A stretch of 37,532 nt of DNA from Nitrospiria bacterium (GTDB taxonomy: Bacteria > Nitrospirota > Nitrospiria > DASWJH01), in NCBI GenBank assembly GCA_036397255.1, contig DASWJH010000005.1:1-37532 (forward strand), read 5' to 3'. Below are positions 34,017 through 37,532 of this stretch, in pieces. The notes below the pieces were generated by a model that was not told the DNA's origin, did no database searches, and was given only the letters and a program-made list of their open reading frames with translations. Position 1 is the stretch's first letter. Each line of letters begins with the position of its first letter. The position numbers were made by a program, and so were the translations under genes.

Positions 34017-34063
34017 GGCAGACAGGTTTGATCACGAAATGATTTGCTGGCAAGGCCAGCGAA
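34017..34063 (+). repeat. 47-bp direct repeat, copy 1
   Basis: It begins GGCAGACAGGTTTGATCACG and ends TTGCTGGCAAGGCCAGCGAA, and is 44/47 identical to 35809-35855. It contains the hairpin GCTGGC-AAG-GCCAGC and a weaker one, ATCAC-GAA-ATGAT. The two copies flank higBA and vapBC. Confidence 0.75.
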
Positions 34064-34091
34064 AGCAAAAAATGAAACATTTTCAGACCGA

Positions 34092-34120
34092 TTGACACCT
34101 GTTACGTAATATGTTACATT
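34092..34120 (+). promoter_or_regulatory. higBA promoter and operator candidate
   Basis: The -35 TTGACA (34092-34097) and -10 TACATT (34115-34120) are 17 bp apart. The spacer holds TGTTAC twice (34100-34105 and 34112-34117) and the palindrome TTACGTAA (34102-34109), a plausible HigA operator. The toxin GTG follows at 34128. Confidence 0.6.
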
Positions 34121-34127
34121 CCTTTAT

Positions 34128-34406
34128 GTGATTCGTTCCTTTCGGCATAAAGGTCTTGAAAAGTTCTTCCTGACTGGTGGTAAAGGGGGAATCACCATTG
34201 CACACGAAAAAAGGTTGCGTTTAATTCTCGGCCGTCTCGATGCTGCTCACGAACCCCAAGACATGGATCTTCCGGGTCTCAGACTGCATAAGCTTACGGG
34301 AAAATTGAAAGGTTATTGGACGGTTGAGGTAAGCGGAAATTGGCGTGTGATATTCGAGTTCTACCAACACGCTGCCTGGAACGTCGATTACGTGGATTAC
34401 CATTGA
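34128..34406 (+). CDS. higB: HigB toxin (RelE-family mRNA interferase)
   Basis: This 92-aa protein belongs to the HigB branch: it begins IRSFRHKGLEKFF, has LRLILGRLDAAHEPQDMDLPG, LHKLTGKLKGYWTVEVSGNWRV and ends VDYVDYH. HigB cleaves mRNA on ribosomes. The start is GTG 34128; an ATG two bases earlier is followed at once by a stop. The toxin-first order with higA 14 bp downstream is normal for higBA. It is intact. Confidence 0.92.
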   Translation: MIRSFRHKGLEKFFLTGGKGGITIAHEKRLRLILGRLDAAHEPQDMDLPGLRLHKLTGKLKGYWTVEVSGNWRVIFEFYQHAAWNVDYVDYH

Positions 34407-34420
34407 AGGAGGTTTAACCA

Positions 34421-34705
34421 ATGATGCATAATCCCCCCCATCCGGGTGAAACGCTAAAGGAATTATGTCTTCTTCCCCTTGATCTATCCGTGACCCGCGC
34501 TGCAAAAGCCTTGGGCATAACACGTAAGACCCTTTCCCAGTTGCTAAACGGCCACATTGGGGTAAGCCCAACCATGGCCATCAGACTTGCCCTTGCAACA
34601 AATACGACTGCCGAGAGTTGGCTGAATATGCAAACGGCATATGATCTTTGGCAGGCCAAACAGAAAAACAAACGCCTCAAGGTCACACGGTTAGAGGTGG
34701 CTTGA
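34421..34705 (+). CDS. higA: HigA antitoxin
   Basis: This 94-aa XRE-family antitoxin has [15 protein letters not shown] then the helix-turn-helix [20 protein letters not shown] (about 24-43) and [19 protein letters not shown]. It neutralises HigB and represses the operon. AAGGAGG lies 8 nt before the ATG. It follows higB closely and is intact. Confidence 0.93.
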   Translation: MMHNPPHPGETLKELCLLPLDLSVTRAAKALGITRKTLSQLLNGHIGVSPTMAIRLALATNTTAESWLNMQTAYDLWQAKQKNKRLKVTRLEVA

Positions 34706-34961
34706 AAGTTAATGTTTTATCTCCAGACCCGCCTTTGGCAAAATCGACCAAGGGTAATTTCATACCGAGTCGGGGTCGGACCAAGCTAACAATTTGATAT
34801 GAAAGGTTAAACATCCAAAATACAGGCGTTTTTGAGTCTTAGAAACCTTTTTTCGTCCCTAAAAAGATTGTTATAAGAAGCAGGGGAATTTAATGTCGAT
34901 TGGCCCTGGATACAGACCGATTCCTTATAACACTCTTTTTAACCCCAAAAAATCCGTTTAA

Positions 34962-34984
34962 GCCCATTTTTTGGGCCATTTTTT
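34962..34984 (+). terminator. Weak Rho-independent terminator candidate
   Basis: GCCCA-TTTTT-TGGGC is followed by CATTTTTT. The stem is only 5 bp and lies 257 bp after higA, so the assignment is tentative. Confidence 0.3.
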
Positions 34985-35096
34985 AATTCTTACATAAAAA
35001 TTTCAATCCTTTACCTTGGCCCGGCCCCGACTTCCTACCCTCGCCTTTTATCGTACCCGCAATCCACACGTCAATAATCCGTATATTCCCGTCTGA

Positions 35097-35132
35097 TACC
35101 ATATTTACATATGGTGTTGAATATGGTAAATT
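35097..35132 (+). promoter_or_regulatory. vapBC promoter and operator
   Basis: TACCATATT (35097-35105) and AATATGGTA (35120-35128) are perfect 9-bp inverted arms. A third half-site, ATATGGT, lies at 35109-35115. They overlap a candidate -35 TTTACA (35104-35109) and -10 TAAATT (35127-35132) 17 bp apart. This is the classic arrangement for VapBC autorepression. Confidence 0.65.
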
Positions 35133-35175
35133 AGAACTATCGACAGATTTGTACTCATATCCATGGAGAACATCA

Positions 35176-35373
35176 ATGAAGACTAGAAAGCTGACCGTTG
35201 AGGTCCCGGAAGACCTCTTGGCCCGGGCCACCAAGGCCACCCGGGAAGGAATCACACCGACGATTCGCCGCGGGCTCGAACTCGTCGCCGCAGGCGGCGC
35301 TTATGCCCGGCTCAGGGAGTTGAAAGGCAAGGTCAAATTCACAGTGAAATTATCGGCCCTCAGGAAAGACTGA
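35176..35373 (+). CDS. vapB: VapB-type antitoxin
   Basis: This 65-aa protein starts with MKTRKLTVEVPEDLLARATK, a ribbon-helix-helix-like DNA-binding domain (about 1-43), followed by a toxin-binding tail RLRELKGKVKFTVKLSALRKD. ATG 35176 was chosen because GGAGAACATCA precedes it; the in-frame ATG further upstream lies nearer the promoter and has no site. The stop TGA shares its last base with the vapC ATG. Its family could be RHH or a related fold; the antitoxin role rests on the PIN partner. Confidence 0.85.
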   Translation: MKTRKLTVEVPEDLLARATKATREGITPTIRRGLELVAAGGAYARLRELKGKVKFTVKLSALRKD

Positions 35374-35768
35374 TGCTCTGTATCGATACCAGCTCACTGA
35401 TCGCCTATTTGGAAGGCCGAACCGGAAACGATGTGGATCTGGTAGACCGGGCCTTTTCGGATCAGGTAGCCGTTCTATCTCCCGTTGTGGTCACCGAACT
35501 GCTCAGCGATCCACATCTCCCCATCGAGGTCCGACAGGTTATTCTTGAAATCCCGGTGCTTCCAATTCTGGATGGCTTCTGGGTTCGAGCCGGGCTTTTG
35601 AGAGACAGAATGCTTCGAAGTGGCCACAAGGCAAAATTGGCAGACACCCTGATCACCCAGAACTGTCTGGATCACCGTTCCACGCTGGTGACGCGCGATC
35701 TCGATTTTAAAAACTTCAAGCGGGTGGTCAAGCTCAACATCGTCTACGAACCATTTCGTAAGTCCTGA
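35373..35768 (+). CDS. vapC: VapC PIN-domain toxin
   Basis: This 131-aa PIN-domain ribonuclease has the acidic residues of the active site present: Asp5 (CIDTSSLIAYLEG), Glu42 (VVVTELLSDP), Asp91 (AKLADTLIT) and Asp109 (LVTRDLDFKNF). VapC toxins cleave tRNA or rRNA in a Mg-dependent way. It overlaps vapB by one base, so translation is coupled. It is intact, and the downstream 47-bp repeat begins 40 bp after its stop. Confidence 0.93.
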   Translation: MLCIDTSSLIAYLEGRTGNDVDLVDRAFSDQVAVLSPVVVTELLSDPHLPIEVRQVILEIPVLPILDGFWVRAGLLRDRMLRSGHKAKLADTLITQNCLDHRSTLVTRDLDFKNFKRVVKLNIVYEPFRKS

Positions 35769-36071
35769 ATCCCCACCGTTTTTCGCATAAACGGCCCTTT
35801 TCCCTAATGGCAAACAGGTTTGATCACAAAGTGATTTGCTGGCAAGGCCAGCGAATCAAAACAAGATTGGACTTCGAAGAAGAATCCTTACGGGACAAGC
35901 GGTCGGGTTGTACACCTTCACCCCTACCCTCGTCTTGGCAAAGTTTACGAATAAAATAGCCGCCAACGGTAATGAGAGGATACTAACGGTGACAAAGGGT
36001 GATTATACAAAGTGGTGGCACGGTGGTGGTCGGTAAAGTGAAAGGGAGTGAACTTTTTTAGAACCACTTTT
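35769..36071. other. Intergenic region with repeat copy
   Basis: It contains the second 47-bp repeat (35809-35855). A 66-codon frame (35836-36036) starts inside this repeat and has no recognisable domain, so it is not called. Confidence 0.55.
35809..35855 (+). repeat. 47-bp direct repeat, copy 2
   Basis: It begins GGCAAACAGGTTTGATCACA, with three differences from 34017-34063. The first hairpin is perfect here (ATCAC-AAA-GTGAT), and the second, GCTGGC-AAG-GCCAGC, is identical. Confidence 0.75.
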
Positions 36072-37400
36072 TTAAAACTTTTTTTCCCTTTTCTCACACT
36101 GTTCGACAAATGATTTAGCTATTCCAGGATTGGAACCAAAATGTAAATGAATATAACTGCCCAACAGGTTTTTATATATATAACCCTCCTTCCTGGGGTT
36201 TCCATTTCCTTGAACCAAATACCCTGCCTTTATCCTTCTTTTTTTCAGTGGACTTTTTTCCCAGGTTGAAAAATGAAATTCATGCCCCCTTGCTCTTTCC
36301 CCTTTTTTCATAAAAGGATTTTCATCTGTGGCCTCAACCTCTATGTAACCGAGAGCGGATAGTTTATGCTCCATTTGAACACATCCGGGAATCACGCTAA
36401 CCATTTCAAAACGTTCATTTGAAACCGTCCGAATTTCGTCGGTTACATACATCATTCCGCCGCATTCCGCATAAACCGGTCCTCCTGCCTCTACAAAATC
36501 CCGAACGGCGGTTTTCATCGCTTGATTCCCCGACAATTCTTTAAGAAACAATTCCGGATAGCCCCCACCTATATAAATGCCGTGAATATTCCTTGGAAGG
36601 TCTTCATCATGAACAGGGGAGAATTCAACCAATTCAGCCCCCTCTTTTTGTAATAAATCCAGGTTATCCTGGTAATAAAAATGAAAGGCCGCATCTCGAG
36701 CAACAGCAATTCGGCATCGGGGTTGGTAAATATATTGATTTTCCATCATGGATTTCAGAGGGAGAACAGACTGTGCGACATTGACAATTTCTTTTAAGTT
36801 TATAAAAGAATCTGCCATTTGAATGAGGACGTTGATATTGAACCCTTCAATGCCCTTTGATTCTGGTCCAATGAGGCCCAAATGGCGTTCGGGAATTTGA
36901 ATCCTCAAATCATTTAGCAACCCACCAAAACTCGGTAAGTCATCTACAGCAATGTCCTTTAACCAATCAAGATGAGATTTATTTGTTGCCCGATTAAAAA
37001 TTACTCCTGAAAGCGACAAACTCCTGTCGAAATTTTTAAATCCCTGGAGTAGAGCCTTAAGACTTCTGGCCAACCCGGACCCATCTACGACCAATAAAAC
37101 GGGGGCTCCCAGCCATTTTGCGATTTCCGCCGTACTTGCTGAATCAGAGGTTATATCTTTTCCATCAAAAAGCCCCATCATCCCTTCTATGATTGCGATA
37201 TCCGCTCCACGGCACCCATATTGGAAGGTTTTCAATACATTTTCCTGACTCAGCATCCAACCATCTAAGTTTCGAGATGCTCGCCCCGTAATCCAGGTAT
37301 GATGTAAGGGATCTAAGAAGTCTGGCCCGACCTTAAAGGGCTGGACGATATACCCCTTCTTCTTCAAGGCTGCCATAATCGCTAGTGCAACCGATAGTGT
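36072..37400 (-). pseudogene. Cobyrinate a,c-diamide synthase, 5' end lost to IS
   Basis: The remaining frame encodes a CobB/CbiA-type enzyme of cobalamin synthesis that amidates two carboxylates of cobyrinate with Gln and ATP. Visible are VQPFKVGPDFLDPLHH and IIEGMMGLFDG near the start, the GATase3 domain GIYIGGGYPELF and AECGGMMY (nucleophile Cys305, counting from ATG 37376), and SYIHLHFGSNP with catalytic His. Homology continues upstream of that ATG as TLSVALAIM to about 37400, then stops. The Walker A GxxxGKT, always just before, is missing, and foreign sequence follows. No Shine-Dalgarno precedes ATG 37376. The product lacks its ATP site and is probably dead. No other cobalamin gene is nearby. 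Confidence 0.82.
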
Positions 37401-37433
37401 AAAGTATTATGTGTGAAATTGAGGGTTGAAAAA

Positions 37434-37490
37434 ATGGCGTTTTCCAACCAAGATAAAGTGTGCAACCCTAACCCAGGAGGAAAACGCCAT
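37434..37490 (+). promoter_or_regulatory. Start-sequestering hairpin
   Basis: ATGGCGTTTTCC (37434-37445) and GGAAAACGCCAT (37479-37490) are perfect 12-bp complements. The right arm covers part of AGGAGG (37475-37480) and the first bases of the ATG at 37489. RNA read in from outside would hide the start, as in IS10 and IS50. The AGGGTTG/CAACCCT stem lies partly within the loop and would compete. Confidence 0.6.
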
Positions 37491-37532
37491 GATGGAACTC
37501 AAAGTCAATGTACCACAAATCCGAGAGTTTTT
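37489..37532 (+). CDS. Partial ORF, probable transposase start
   Basis: AGGAGG lies 8 nt before ATG 37489 (or the next ATG, 37492). Only the first residues, MMELKVNVPQIREF, are in the window. I do not recognise a family from so little. The transposase call rests on the element context. Confidence 0.45.
   Translation, partial: MMELKVNVPQIREF

Larger units (their letters stand above)
33655..34127. other. Intergenic region with hairpin and repeat
   Basis: No gene is seen. Features are GGCGTGAGGCGTGAGGCG (about 33785-33802, a short tandem repeat), CCCTTACAAAGGGAGGG at 33833-33849, an AT-rich hairpin (33906-33946), the 47-bp repeat copy at 34017-34063, and the higBA promoter. Confidence 0.55.
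34706..35175. other. Intergenic region between higBA and vapBC
   Basis: No gene is seen. It contains CGGGGTCGGACCAAG (34771-34785), the exact inverse of 30038-30052. An 8-bp inverted repeat, GTTATAAG / CTTATAAC (34870-34877 and 34924-34931), a terminator-like hairpin (34962-34984), and the vapBC operator complete it. Confidence 0.5.
37398..37532 (+). mobile_element. Left end of a probable insertion sequence
   Basis: Sequence unrelated to the cobyrinate synthase begins between 37398 and 37403, about 90 bp ahead of a plus-strand ORF with a strong Shine-Dalgarno. It carries AGGGTTG...CAACCCT (37422-37428, 37463-37469) and a 12-bp inverted repeat (37434-37490). The abrupt break in a conserved gene is typical of IS insertion. 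The right end and target duplication are outside the window, so the family cannot be named. Confidence 0.6.

Noticed and set aside
34017-35855. Integron attC sites flanking TA cassettes
   Set aside because: The conserved GTTRRRY/RYYYAAC boxes are missing (GTTTGAT fails), and no integrase is in view.
35836-36036. 66-codon frame after vapC
   Set aside because: Starts inside the 47-bp repeat, no domain, no ribosome site.

Overview
The window looks like a chromosomal accessory region of a Gram-negative, cytochrome-rich bacterium. It encodes an outer-membrane beta-barrel cytochrome, an RND efflux pair, lipoproteins and c-type cytochromes. GC content is moderate by eye, and AT-rich intergenic stretches carry interspersed palindromic repeats. 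The mix (DUF3047, YHS proteins, fused porin-cytochrome, Met-rich periplasmic protein, DUF1326/DUF2182) would fit Nitrospirota or a similar deep-branching metal-cycling lineage, but nothing here fixes the taxon.

Region 1 (395-14806, minus strand) is an almost unbroken run of 17 co-directional genes with mostly short gaps. In transcription order it reads: DUF2933 membrane protein, isoprenylcysteine-methyltransferase-like membrane protein, Cu+ P1B-ATPase, membrane-anchored YHS protein, small 2-TM protein, unknown anchored protein, YVTN beta-propeller lipoprotein, patatin-like lipase, free YHS protein, Met-rich periplasmic protein, Rieske protein with an in-frame stop, lycopene-cyclase-domain protein, GT4 glycosyltransferase with a C-terminal YHS domain, DUF3047 protein, two FtsX/DevC-type permeases, and an ABC ATPase with a C-terminal YHS domain. 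Six YHS metal-binding modules in five proteins tie it together. I read it as a soft-metal (probably copper) handling island in which YHS domains were added to otherwise unrelated enzymes. This is the strongest candidate for an undescribed system.

Region 2 (15205-18160, minus strand) is an electron-transfer module: a periplasmic diheme cytochrome c, an outer-membrane fused monoheme cytochrome-porin of broadly Cyc2-like architecture, and a small membrane protein behind a strong promoter with an operator-like inverted repeat.

Region 3 (18345-28201) holds a lipoprotein with eight FG-GAP repeats, a decayed Kelch fragment, a GIY-YIG protein, a DUF1326-DUF2182 pair, a minus-strand RND efflux permease/adaptor operon with a candidate promoter-operator, and a small 4-TM protein.

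Region 4 (28376-35855) is a decaying, toxin-antitoxin-rich zone. It has a methyltransferase pseudogene, hicAB with a frameshifted toxin, a GHSMG-type hydrolase, a hypothetical protein, a solitary HicB-like protein, higBA and vapBC. Three of the TA modules have visible promoter-operators. A 47-bp direct repeat flanks higBA-vapBC, and many GTCATTCCCG...CGGGAATCC repeats are scattered through the non-coding DNA.

Region 5 (36072-37532) is a cobyrinate a,c-diamide synthase gene that has lost its P-loop end, joined to the left end of what appears to be an insertion sequence. The start of that element's ORF is sequestered in a 12-bp inverted repeat.
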